NCBI RefSeq assembly: GCF_947507565.1
Contig: NC_089192.1
Span: 1,236,690-1,300,689, forward strand
Reading direction: 5' to 3'
Length of the DNA stretch: 64,000 nucleotides
DNA from: Oscarella lobularis
Taxonomy: Eukaryota > Porifera > Homoscleromorpha > Homosclerophorida > Oscarellidae
In this document: positions 48,268 to 60,400 of the stretch, piece by piece
Layout of the letters: every line of letters begins with the position of its first letter
Position numbering within the stretch: the first letter of the stretch is position 1
The notes under the pieces: model-generated
Told to the model about the DNA's origin: nothing
The model's input: the letters and a program-made list of their open reading frames with translations, nothing else
The model's database searches: none
Translations under genes and position numbers: made by a program

Positions 48268-49709
48268 CCCCACTCCTCCACTCACGTAAAGAGTTACAGT
48301 AACCTTTCTCTGACTGTCTATCTATATCCACAGTGTACAACAGGCAGTTGCCCTGTACATACAGTAAAAGGCGGTACTTTCAGCGTTATTATACACCCAC
48401 TTGGCTCTTTTCATGCGTTCTTCAAATCGCCGAGTAGCAGATTGCCAGATCGATTGTTCTCAGCAGTACAAAAGTAGAGAAACATTATGACACTCTAGAC
48501 ATACTGCAAAACGTTCTGCAGAAAGCATGATTATTTTAGTCTCCGATACGGTCGTCTCCTACAGCTGCCTTTCTGACTACCGTGCAAGATGAACATTCTC
48601 TAGCACTCGGGACCGAGCTACGGCTTGGGAGACATCAGGGGCAGTAGATGCTTCTTCCAGAGACTGAACAAGGACTTCGCGTGCGCACAACATGTTATAG
48701 TGCGCTAAGTGGATTGACTTTTCCATTCTGAGCCTTTTCTCCAGAAGAAATCGGTGAGTTCTCCGGAGATCCCTTCTCTATCCCCACTGTTTCTGTGCCT
48801 GGACCGGCGTCGGAAGCTCGGGACGACCAGTAGGCCTAAATCTAACCATTATTTTTTCTTACGCGCTAGAGCACGCATGCTCACATTCTTTTCCTCCAAC
48901 AGTTCTTTCTCCTTGTTGTCGTAGACTTTCGCTCGCGTTTGGGCAGTCTCAAAAGTCGGCGATGAACAGCTCTACGCCCGGAAATCGACCGCGCCGAAAG
49001 CCATTTTCCGAACGAAGCCGGAAGACGCGCGATCGCTGCGTAGATCTACACGACGCCGAAAATGCTCAAGGATAGACGGGTGGACGCAACGTCGTGCGTA
49101 GACTACGTGTACTCCGTCTCGGAAATATTCGACGGGTAACGCCAGAAAATACGGGCGGTCCTGTCTGTTGTTTGGCAATCGAGAAGAGACCATGCATGCA
49201 GTCGTCATTAATTATGGACGCGTTTGACATAGTTCCGAGGAAGCCACGCGGAAATTAAGACGCGGCGACGACGACGAAGTTCATTTTTGGTACGTCTGGT
49301 CAATCCATCTTAATTAAGAGAATCTCTACAACTGGCGGTTTACCTGTACATCTGGTTTATTTATGCGCCAACTTATTATGTTTCTTTACGAAATACCTGA
49401 GCCAAGCTGTCGAAAGCAAAGTCCAAAGTAAAAGTATCCCAAAATCAGAAAGACATTTCGACTCGTCGACATATTATGCAATAACGAAAGTACGGAGTCG
49501 TCTAGACAATCCAATTTTCGATATGCTTCTAATTGATAGAGCAGCCACCAAAAGTGTGAAACTATGTGCCTTTACCCGGAAATAGTTGCCCCGCATAGAC
49601 AAATTGCATTTGCGCATCCCGTAAAAGGGTTTGCCTCAGTCGCTGTTATATTCAAGGCATTCTTCCTTCTACGTTCACTTCGACTACGTATACGCGCGGT
49701 GGCTGGCCA
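48268..49709. other. Intergenic region between the array and the EGF-tyrosinase pair
   Basis: The part up to about 48960 repeats the upstream DNA of copy G and the first bases of the segmental duplication (32986 onward), and marks the right end of the array. From about 49340 to 49709 the sequence resembles 56930-57410 upstream of the second EGF-tyrosinase gene. Shared parts are a TTTATTTATGCGCC / TTTATATATACGCC box about 350 bases before the ATG and about 150 bases immediately upstream. That conservation suggests a shared promoter and 5' UTR. No gene was recognised in between. Confidence 0.5.
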
Positions 49710-52700
49710 ATGAATCTTCGATCTTTTGCTCTGCGCGTCTCGATTTTGACGTTCGCCTTTTCGTGCACTTCCTCTTTCGCCGACCAGTGCGCGTCGTCGC
49801 CGTGTCAAAACGGCGGAACGTGCAACAAAATACGTGGTCGATACAGATGCGAATGTAGATTCGGTTACCGCGGCAAGCATTGCGAGATTGACGTCGACGA
49901 GTGCGCTTCGTCGCCTTGTCGGAACGGCGGCACGTGCATCGATCAAGAACAAGGTAGATATGCTTGCGTGTGTCTTCCCGGTCATACGGGCATCAATTGC
50001 GCGAGTGACGTCGACGAGTGCGCTTCGTCGCCTTGTCAGAACGGCGGCACGTGCATCGATCAAGTAAACGGATATTTTTGCGAGTGTTTTTTCGGTTATT
50101 ACGGCATCAATTGCGAGGCAACTATCCACCACTGCGTAGATTCTTGTCTGAACGGCGGCACGCGCGTCGGGCGATGTCAGTGCGAGTGTACATTCGGTTA
50201 TACGGGAAGCAATTGCGAAACGGACATCGACGAGTGCGCTTCGTCGCCTTGTCTTAACGGCGGCACGTGCATTGATCGACGTGGCAGTTATGTCTGCGAG
50301 TGTCCTTTCGGTTTTCACGGTATCCGTTGCGAGACGAATATCAACGAGTGCGAGTCGTCGCCTTGTCAGAACGGCGGCACGTGCGTTGATCGAGTAGCCG
50401 GATATTTATGCGAATGTTTTTTCGGTTTTTACGGCGTCAATTGCGAGTCAACTATCAACCACTGCACTTCGCAGCCTTGTCAGAACGGCGGCACGTGCAA
50501 CGAGCTGGTGTTCGGATATGTTTGCACGTGCCCTCTCAGTCATACGGGAAGCCATTGCGAGACAGATATCGACGAGTGCGCTTCGTCGCCTTGTCAGAAC
50601 GGCGGCACGTGCCTTGATCAACGAGGCCGTTATGTTTGCCTGTGTCATCTCCTTCTCACAGGCATCAATTGCGAGGCACATGTCGCGGATGTCTTAACGG
50701 CAAGCCCTATTCCAACGTCAACGACAAGCTCTACTCCAGCGTCAAGGAGAGGCCCTACTCCAACGCCAACGGCAAGCCCTATTCCAACGTCGACGACTGG
50801 CCTTACTCCAGTGGCAAGTCCTACTCCAACGTTGACGACTGTCCCTTCACCAACGGCAAGCCCTACTCCAGCGTCAACAACTGGCTCTATTCCAACGCCA
50901 ACCGCAAGCCCCACTCCACCTTTTAGCTGCGAAGGCTGCAACTGTACAGCTATGGCTACAGCAACGGGTGCGGCGGTTACGACAGCGCTGGCAACTGTGA
51001 CTGCGGCAGCCGCGGTAACGGCAACGGCAACGGCGACGGCTACGGCTGCAGCTACGGCAACTGCAACGGCAACAGCGACTGCGGCGGCGGCTGCGTCTGC
51101 AGCAGCGGGAGCTGCAGCAGCGGCTGCTGTGCAAGTAACGGCTGCGGCAGGGAGCAATTGTCACTGTGGCTGTACAGTGACAATAAAAGCAATATCAGTA
51201 GCTATCGCGAAGGCAAAATCCACCGCAATAGCAGCAGCATCAGCGGCAGCGGCAGCACGTTCAGCGGCATTGGCCGCAAGTTCAGCTAGTGCTAGGGCTT
51301 TCACAGCTTCACGTTCTGTGGCCGATGCAAGAGCAGAGGCTCAAGCAGCAGCGACAGCAGCGTCTGAAGCTATAGCGCTGAGCGGCGGTTGTTCGGCGGA
51401 AGCTATAGCAGCGGTTTCAGTTTCATCTTCCGCCATAGCCGAATCACTAGCAGTTGCTTACGCAGCAGCCTTTGCAGCGGCAGAGGCTGAAGCGGTAGCC
51501 GAAACAGTAGCCAAGGCAGCGGCAGCGGCAGAAGCCGCAGCAGTCGCTGCCGCCGCTGCCGCTGCGGAAGCTGTTGCCGTAGCAGGAGGCGGTTACGGCT
51601 ATTGCTACACTTACTGCTACGGCTACGGTTACTGTAAAGGTACCGCCGTTGTCGTGTCACGCATACTTAACGCCGTAGCGTTGGCTAAAGCATCGGCAGA
51701 AGCGGGTACTGATGCTGCAGCGGAGGCGAAGACCGTTGCTACGGCAGCAGCAGCAGCGGGAGCTAGCGCTACGGCTCTAGTATCTGCGACGATATCGACG
51801 GGATCTTCTGTGTCCGCTGCGGTAACATTTGTATTAAAAGCCGCGGTAGAGATCTCCGACGACAGGTGCACTGCTGTAGCTACAGCATCGGCCGATGCAT
51901 CGGCGTCTGCTACTGCATCAGCAGAGGCAACAGCATTAGCAATAGCTGCTGCAGCTGCATGTGCTGCAGCAGCGACTTCAGCGGCGGCAGAAGCTTCAAC
52001 CGCAGCATTTTCATCGGCTGCGGCATCCTCGAGTGCGTTTTCGGCGGCAACAGCAGCGGCGGACGTCGTAGCGGCAGGCGGCTATGTAGGTTGCACGTCA
52101 GTCGTTACCACGGCGGTCAAAGCTGCAGCAGCGGCTCTAGCAGCAGCAACGGCGGCAGCTGAGGCTTCAGCTACGGCAACGGCGTCAGTTACAACAGCGG
52201 CTACGGCGTCAGCGTCTGCATTGGCAGAAGCTAGGGCAGCTGCGACTGTGCTAGTAACAGCGTCTGCATCAGCGCAGGCTGCAGCAACAGCGTCGGCTAC
52301 GACTGTAGCTGTTGGAAACTGTGGCCCAGCTATTATAGCAACATCTACAACTGTTGCTGCGGGAACGGAGGTTGCAGTGATCGCAGCAGTGACAGTCAAA
52401 GCGGCTGCTGCAATCGCAACAGCAGCAACTTTTACGGCGTCTGCGGCGTCTGTTACAGCAGTCGCCGCGGCTGCTTTCAGCTCTAGTCAAACCAGCATTA
52501 TCATTACCTACAGCGTTGCAGTTACCGCCAGAAAGTTGAACGTTTATTTCTTTTCGTTCTTCAAAATCTCTTTGCTGCATTGCAGCGACATCAACAGAAA
52601 CATCGATCTCCTGCTCGTAATGGATAATTCCGGCAGCATTTCTTTTGATGATTTTGTGAAACAAAAGACTTTTGCTAGCAGAACTATTGACCACGCTCTG

Positions 52701-55415
52701 ACCGTTGGATGCCACGCTTCCGTTCGCGTCGCTGTCATCACCTACGCGCATCATTACAAAATAGAGTTCGATTTTGACGACCACTCGATAGGGGCGACTC
52801 CTCGAGCAACTCTAAAAGCTGCCGTTTTGTCTATTGACTATGTAGGCTGGTGGGCTACGGATACTAGAGCAGCCTTAGAGATCGCTCACTCGCTTCTACA
52901 CGACGTCAGTAGAGGAGCCAGAGTGGGAGCCACGAAGATAGTCTTTGTTCTGAGCGACGGACAGTCGAACAGGGGAGATCCGAAGGCTTCGGCGGCAGTA
53001 CTGAAAGCAGGCGCCACCGTTTTTTCTATGGGAGTTGCAAACTTCAGATCGGCATCGAGTCAACAAGAGCTAAAAGACATCGCCACTAGCGACGACCACG
53101 TCTTAGTGCTGAATAGATTTGACGATTTGCAAGACATCGTTGATTACTTTGGCCCAAGTATGCGTATAATGATTTTTCTTTACTGCCTCTGCTAGACAGA
53201 TTTGGTCTTTTCCTTGTTTTTAGAAGCTCGTTGCGATCTAATCGACTTGGCAGAGAATCGACCTGAAGACTGGATTTCTATTAAAGACGGTTTCAAGAAG
53301 CTGAAAAATAATAGCGTCATCAACGACATGGCAGCCCTTCATGCTCAAACATTTCAAATATTTGGATCTGCTCACAAGTAAAGAAAAGTCGCATTAGTCG
53401 TTAATAATTGCTTTCAAGTTATTCTCTAGTGGCGCCGGATTTCTTCCGTGGCATCGCGCCTATCTTCTCATGATCGAGCGCGCCCTGCAAATCGCCCAGA
53501 ACGACGACGCCTTGCGCCTTCCCTACTGGAACTGGACGAGCGAGGACGTCAAGACGTCGAAGATATGGGATCATCTCGGCGGCGAACAGAACGGGGACCC
53601 TGCAGACGGCTTTTGCGTCAATACGGGCGACTTTAGAAAATTCGTGTGGCACGCGGATCCCTCCGAGTGCATTACGCGGAATATGATTATGCCTAGCCCG
53701 GGTTCATCTCAAGTGTCCCAGTCGGCACTAGACGCCGATCGCGATTTTCTTTACCCCTTCTCTTTATTCCGTCGAATAACAGAAGGAGGCGGCGGGCGTC
53801 ACAACACCTTACACGTTCGCTTTGGTAGAGAATCCCATATGCGAACGGCTGTATCTCCCCTCGATCCCGTCTTTTACTTTGTAAGAAAACCTTGCTTTTG
53901 GTACTGTGCCAGTAATCGTTCCTTTTTTTCTAAGCATCACTGCTTCATCGATCTTCTCTGGTCAGATTGGCAGCAGCGCTGGGGCGAAGGCCCTGAAAAT
54001 TATCCTGTCGAAGGCGAAGTGTACAATCTTCATACGTCAATGCAGCATCTGACATCGGTCTACCCCGGTACAAACAGTCCCCTCTTGTCCAAGCCGGACT
54101 GGACTCGTCCCGTCAACTTGCTCAAAGTCACCGACCTCGGATACACGTACGACTCGTCCGGATCGATTTCTCACGTCGACCGCCGCCGACGCGCGGTATC
54201 GACCGATGCGGATCAAATTCATTCTTCTCTTCTCAATGGCATCGCTTTGAAGGGCAGTCAAGTCGAACAGAAGGATTTTGACGCTCAGTGCAGCTTTCTC
54301 AGCGATTCCCTGAGCGCTTCTCAACTCGAGACGTGCGTTCGTCGCGGAGCGACGCCCGGAGTTCGTCTCGCTTTCGGTCCGAATCGATTCGAAGGTCGGG
54401 TCGAGGTTCTCCTAGACGGAACGTGGCACGCCGTCTGCGACGACAATTGGGACGGCAAAGACGCCGAAGTCGTTTGCGCTCAGCTCGGCTTTTCCGGCGG
54501 CAACGCGTACAACGATTCGGTGTTGAAGTACGAGGCGAATGAGAATCTCGCGACGAGTTTCGACTGTTCTGGAAACGAAGAACTCCTTCAAGACTGCTCG
54601 CATGCTGTCGTCAACGTTTTTTCTAATTCAGCAGCCGGCTATTGTCCGTACTACGGGTACGCCCAAGTCGTTTGCGATCCAGGCAAGGCAATCGTCGTTA
54701 ACCTTTATACACGTATATGACATTGTTTGGTTTGATAGGTGTTAGGCTATCTACTGGGGACTCTTCCGGCTACCTTCAAGTTTACAACGCCGCTCTGAAA
54801 GTCTGGGGCCCCGTGTGCGGCGCACGAAATTGGGGAAAACGTCATCATTCTGAAGCGTGTGAAGCAGCCGGTTTTGGTCCTTCGGTTCCCGGAGTCGACC
54901 AATCATCTACGTCCAAACCCGTTTTAGAAACGACGTTTGTCGGATGCCTTACTAGCGCAAGAAAGGCAATCGATTGCCGAGGAGTCGAGTGGGACACAGA
55001 ATCGTGCGACGACTCGGCGAATGATCTTTACGTCTCTTGCCTCAACTGTATGCAGTTTCCAACGCAGATAATGTCATATACTTAGTGTGCTTTCTTTCTA
55101 GCTGTTCGCCTGTCTGATGGACCTAGTGCTAATGAAGGCCGTGTCGAAGTCTTTCATCAAGGCGTCTGGGGCTCGGTGGGCTATCTGCTGTGGGACGAAG
55201 CTGATGGTGACGTTGTCTGCCGTCAATTGGGGTATGCAGAGGGTGCAGAACTAGTCTACTATCAATCGTTTTCGGCCGGACCGAGCATCGTTTGGCTTGA
55301 TCGCGTTCAGTGCACGGGACAAGAAAGTTCTCTGAACAAATGTCGTCATTCTGGATACGGCGAGGCTTCGTACGACGTTCAGCGTCGGAATGCAGCCGTG
55401 ACATGCAAGCCATAG
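49710..55415 (+). CDS. Secreted EGF / Ala-rich silk-like / vWA / tyrosinase / SRCR protein 1
   Basis: Six exons: 49710-53157, 53224-53377, 53430-53880, 53935-54682, 54739-55047, 55102-55415, about 1807 residues, all junctions in frame. The intron after 54682 has a GC donor. Order: signal peptide (1-24), eight EGF domains (about 26-325; the fourth is degenerate), Pro/Ser/Thr linker (about 326-405), and about 550 Ala-rich residues interrupted by Cys islands and a GGGYGYCYTYCYGYGYC motif. A vWA domain follows (MIDAS: DNSGS near 971, TDT, SDG). The type-3 copper tyrosinase domain starts near 1150, with FLPWHR, LPYWNW, GGGRHNTLH and HHCFIDLLW covering CuA and CuB histidines. After a basic RRRR site near 1433 come three SRCR domains (about 1493-1807). 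Tyrosinase oxidises tyrosine to DOPA and quinone; acting on the protein's own Tyr motif is inference. The start fits the signal peptide. Confidence 0.88.
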
Positions 55416-57410
55416 TGCACAGGCTTGGCAATATATCGACACAGGATTTCTCCACAGTAGCATGCGCGGCTTTTCTGAACCCATTTTTTTCTCTTGCTGA
55501 TGCTCTTGAGTCCTCTTTCGCATGGCAGCAAATGTCCGATATCTGATTTCATGTTGTTTACACCGCGTTTTGCATGGTGGGACCTCACGTTTGCTGAGAA
55601 ACAAGCCTGCTTTTCGACATTCTTCAAAATCAAACTGACGTAGAATACCTCTTTATGAGGAGGTGCGGCTTGCTTTTGGGCTCCGCCTTCCATCTGAAAT
55701 TCTGCCAACAAATGTGTCGTTGTTTTTCTCTTATCGGTTCAGTCTATCATACCTCAACTGAGAAATTGGGGACGAGCGGAGTCAATGAAATGAACTGGTT
55801 CATGGAACAGGGTCAGAAAAGGCTGATTGACAAACAGGAGGTAGTCAAGTTGCTGAACGGCAAGTCTAAATTTTATATGATCAGTACAGTAGGTGCGTAG
55901 ACTCACTTGCTGCATCTGTTGCTTCTGTTTTACCGCCTTTACATCTCTACTATATTCGTTTAAGTTTCAGATGTCCTTCATTGATTTCCAGCATCAATAG
56001 CCAATTAAATGATCTACAGTATAAGAAAGTTTTTGGATAGTGATAGACATAGTATGACAGAGTCCTACGTTTTAAAATGGCAAATATACTTCAGTAGTCT
56101 ATTGTTAATTGAATATTCGAGATGTAGCAGGTCGCTGTGAAAATTCAGTCATGTAATCGAGTTCTTTTTTTTTCCCAGTCGTATGAGTCTTACATGATAC
56201 AATTACGTGTTTTTGTAAAATGCTTGAAATTGCCACGTCAATTTATGAGCTCATTTTTATGTGGATATTGACATTTTGTACCGTAGAGCGCGCATGCTCA
56301 TAAGCCTTGAGCGATCGGTTTGCTTCGGTTTGCTCGTAGACTCTTGCTCGCATTTGGGACGGTCCGGTCTCAATCTGAAGCGTGATCAATGATCGTGCGG
56401 ACACCCGGAGTTTTGAAAGAGCTGCTCTGCGCCCAAAGATCGACAGTCAACGAAATTCTAAAGGAGACCGAAAGACGCGCAGCGCGAGAACCTGCATATA
56501 CGACGCAGCTCTCGCGAACGCGGCGACGCGACTTTTCGTCCAACTCTCTTAGACCGCTTCTCTCTTTTATGCTCGGACTAAAAGGCAAGGAGAGCTCACA
56601 GTAGATATAGAGTCAGATGACCACCTTTGATGATCGATGTGCCACGCCAAAAATAGTCCGCTGTCCAAAACAGTCTGGCGGCCTATTTTTTGGCAACCAA
56701 GCCATGATCCGGTCTTTTTAAAGAGACCCGGCGTAAGGACGTCTGCGTTTGATGGTTTCCAATTAATTAATTAAGGAAGCCAGAAGCACGCGGCGAAGAT
56801 ACCGACTCCTTCTTGACCCAGTTCATTTTTGGTAGGACCGTGGTCAATCAGGAGAGGTCCGGTTTATTTTTGCCATGACATCCCTTGCTAATGTATTTTT
56901 GGACTGGTGGTTTACACTCAGACGTACATCCGGATGGTTTATATATACGCCAACCATAGATGTAAGAGTTCATCTATGCGCCAACCGAAGTCCAACCAAA
57001 GTCTAACCAGGGATACTAGATACTAGTATCTATCCAGGGATACTAGTATCTAGTATCCCTGGTCTAACATCAGAATGACATTTGTGAAAGATCATAGTTT
57101 ACATAGGTGATCAGCGAATTCGTGGCGTAGAAACGATGAAGTTCTATGCACGCCTCGACGTATGCCTAATGCAATAGCGTAAGGACGTGGTTGTCTCGAC
57201 AACTCGAAAATGTCTGCTACATAATTAATAGATATTGCTGTTTTTAGCGAAAGCAGCCACCGAAGGCGTGTGAACCTGTGTGCTTCTACCTCGAAATAGT
57301 CACCCAGCATTACCAATTGAATTCACGCATCCCGTAAAGGGTTTGCGTCTCAGTCGCTTAAATTCAAGCCTGTCGTCTTTCGATGTTCACTTCGACTACT
57401 CGTCCTGGCA
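55416..57410. other. Intergenic region between the two EGF-tyrosinase genes
   Basis: No convincing gene. At about 56283-56400 it resembles the boundary sequence seen at 11335, 32990 and 48860 (GCATGCTCA followed by a TTGCTCGCxTTTGGGACGGT-like stretch). A short perfect hairpin is at 57007-57062. From about 56930 the sequence resembles the upstream region of the first gene and probably holds the promoter of the second. Confidence 0.5.
57007..57062. repeat. Perfect hairpin with 24-base arms
   Basis: Arms 57007-57030 and 57039-57062 are exact reverse complements around an 8-base loop. They are built from overlapping GATACTAGTATC palindromes. Confidence 0.85.
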
Positions 57411-60400
57411 ATGAATGTTCGAACGCTTCTTCTGCTAGTCTTGACTGGAGAATTCACCTTCTCCTGCGTGCCTTCGACGAGCACTCCTCCAACTGACGGC
57501 ACCGTTGCGTCTTCATCGAGCGGCGGCGGCGGCGGCGGCGGCGACGACGGCGGCCGCGTTTCGCCTTCAACGAGCTCTCCTTCAAGTGGCGACACCGTTT
57601 CTCCTTCCACGCCGAGTACTACTACTCCTTCGAGTGGCGACACCGTTGCGCCTTCAACAAGCGATCCTCTAATTGTCGTCAACGAGTGCGATTCGGATCC
57701 GTGTCTAAACGGCGCTGCGTGCAACGATCGACTAGGCGGATACGTTTGCGACTGTCTTCTCGGTTATATAGGCCCTAATTGCGAGATAGATGTCGACGAG
57801 TGCGATTCGGATCCGTGTCTAAACGGCGCCAATTGCATTGATCAAGTGAACGGTTATTTTTGTGAGTGTACTTCGGGTCACTTCGGCATCCATTGCGAGA
57901 CGAATATCAACGTCTGCGCTTCGCAGCCTTGTCAGAACGGCGGCACGTGCAGCGATCAACAAGGCAGTTATGTTTGCCAGTGTCCTCTCACTCATACGGG
58001 CATCAATTGCGAGAGAGAAATCAACGGGTGTGGTTCATTTCCTTGTCAGAACGGTGGCATATGCATCAATCAACAAGGCAGTTATGTTTGCCAGTGTCCT
58101 CTCACTCATACGGGCATCAATTGCGAGAGAGAAATTAACGGGTGTGGTTCATTTCCTTGTCAGAACGGCGGCATATGCATTAATCAACAAGGCAGTTATG
58201 TTTGCCAGTGTCCTCTCGGTTATACAGGCATCAATTGCGAGACGAATATCGACGAGTGTGCTTCGTTTCCGTGTCAGAACGGTGGCACGTGCATTGATGA
58301 TCTCGCCGGATATACTTGCCAGTGTCCTCAGAGTCATACAGGCATCCATTGCGAGACGAATATCGACGAGTGTGCTTCGTTTCCGTGTCAGAACGGTGGC
58401 ACGTGCATTGATGATCTCGCCGGATATACTTGCCAGTGTCCTCAGAGTCATACAGGCATCCATTGCGAGACGAATATCGACGAGTGTGCTTCGTTTCCGT
58501 GTCAGAACGGCGGCACGTGCATTGATCATCTAGCCGGATATACTTGCCAGTGTCCTCAGAGTCACACTGGCAACAATTGCGAGACTGATATCGACGAGTG
58601 CGCCTCTTGGCCTTGTCAGTACGGCTGCACGTGCATCGATCAACTATCCGGATATATTTGCGACTGTCCGACCCCTACGCCAACGCCAACGCCAACCACT
58701 ACTCCAACGCCTTTTGGCTGCGAGGGCTGCAACTGTACAGCTACGGCTACAGCATCGGGTGCGGCGGTTACCACAGCGTTGGCGACGGCGACGGCCGCTG
58801 CCGCGGTAACGGCGACGGCTACAGCTACGGCAACGGCTGCAGCGACGGCAACTGCGACGGCAACAGCGACAGCGGCTGCGGCTGCATCTGCAACGGCGGC
58901 GGCTGCAGCAGCGGCTGCAGTGCAAGTAACGGCTGCGGCAGGCGGCAATTGTCGCTGTGGCTGTACGGTGACAGTAACAGCGATAGCAGTCGCAATTGCG
59001 AAGGCAAAAGCCACTGCGATAGCAGCAGCATCAGCGGCAGCGGCAGCACGTTCGGCGGCAACAGCATCGGCTTCAGCTAGTGCTACGGCTTTCGCAGCTT
59101 CCTGTGCAGTGGCTAATGCAAGAGCAGAAGCTCAAGCCGCAGCAACAGCAGCGTCGGATGCTATAGCGCAGAGCGGCGGTTGTTCGGCGGAAGCTTCGGC
59201 AGCGATTTCAGTTTCATCTTCGGCGATAGCAGAGGCACTAGCAGTTGCCGACGCAGCAGCCTTTGCAGCGGCAGAGGCTACAGCAGTAGCCACAGCAGTA
59301 GCCAAGGCAGCGGCAGCGGCAGAAGCAGCAGCAGCGGCAGCGGCAGTGGCGGCCGCGGAAGCTGTCGCCGTAGCAGGAGGCGGTTACGGCTATTGCTACA
59401 CGTACGGCTACGGCTACGGTTACTGTGAAGGCACCGTCATTGTCGTGACACGCGCACTCAAAGCCGTAGCTTTTGCTAAAGCAGCGGCGGAAGCGGGTGC
59501 TAATGCCGCAGCGGAGGCTACGGCCGTGGCTAAGGCAGCAGCTTCAGCGGGAGCTAGCGCTACGGCTCTAGTATCTGCTTCGGCATTTACAGGAGCTTCC
59601 GTGTCTACTGCAGTGACAATAGTATTGGAAGCAGCTGTAGGGATCTCCGACGATGATTGTACTGCGGTCGCTACCGCATCGGCCAGTGCAGCGGCGTCTG
59701 CTACTGCATCAGTGAAAGCAACAGCATTAGCGATTTCCACTGCGTCCGCATGTGCTTCGGCAGCCGCTTCAGCGGCGGCAGCAGCTTCAGCCGCAGCGTT
59801 TGCGTCGGCTACGGCATCCGCAAGGGCTTTCGCGGCGGCTATAGCGGCGGCAGACGTTGTTGTGGTCGGCAGCTATGTAGGCTGCACCACAGTCGTTATC
59901 ACGGCGGTCAAAGCTGCAGCAGCGGCTATAGCAGCAGCAACGGCGGCGGCTACGGCTTCCGCTACGGCAGCGGCGTCAGTTACAGTAGCAGCTACGGCGT
60001 CTGCATCGGCATCGGCAGAAGCTACGGCAGCTGCGGCTGTGTTAGTGGAAGCATCTGCATCAGCGCTGGCTGCAGCAACAGCATCGGCTACGGCCGTCGC
60101 TGTCGGAAACTGTGGCCCAACAAAGGTAGCGACATCTACAACGGTTTCGGCGGGAACGGAGGTTGCGGTGATTGCATCGGTGACAGCCAAACTGGCTGCA
60201 ACAATCTCGACAGCAGCGTCTTCCACAGCGTCTGCTGCGTCTCTTACAGCAGCCGCTGCGGCTGCTTTCAGCTTCAGTCGCAGCAGTGTTTCCATTATCG
60301 ACAACGTTGCAGTTAACGCCGGAAAGCTAAACGTGTATTTCTTCTCGTACTTCAAAATCTCTTTGCTGCATTGCAGCGACGTCAACAAAGACATCGATCT

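Noticed and set aside
48972-49208. Minus-strand ORF upstream of the first EGF-tyrosinase gene
   Set aside because: No recognisable motif and no counterpart upstream of the second gene.
50645-51157. Long open frame on the minus strand rich in Ala and Val across the Ala-rich segment
   Set aside because: It is the antisense shadow of GCN/ACN-rich codons in the plus-strand gene; the paralog shows the same artefact and the sense frame has domains on both sides.
55655-55900. 81-codon ORF between the EGF-tyrosinase genes
   Set aside because: No splice context, domain or paralogous counterpart; likely chance.
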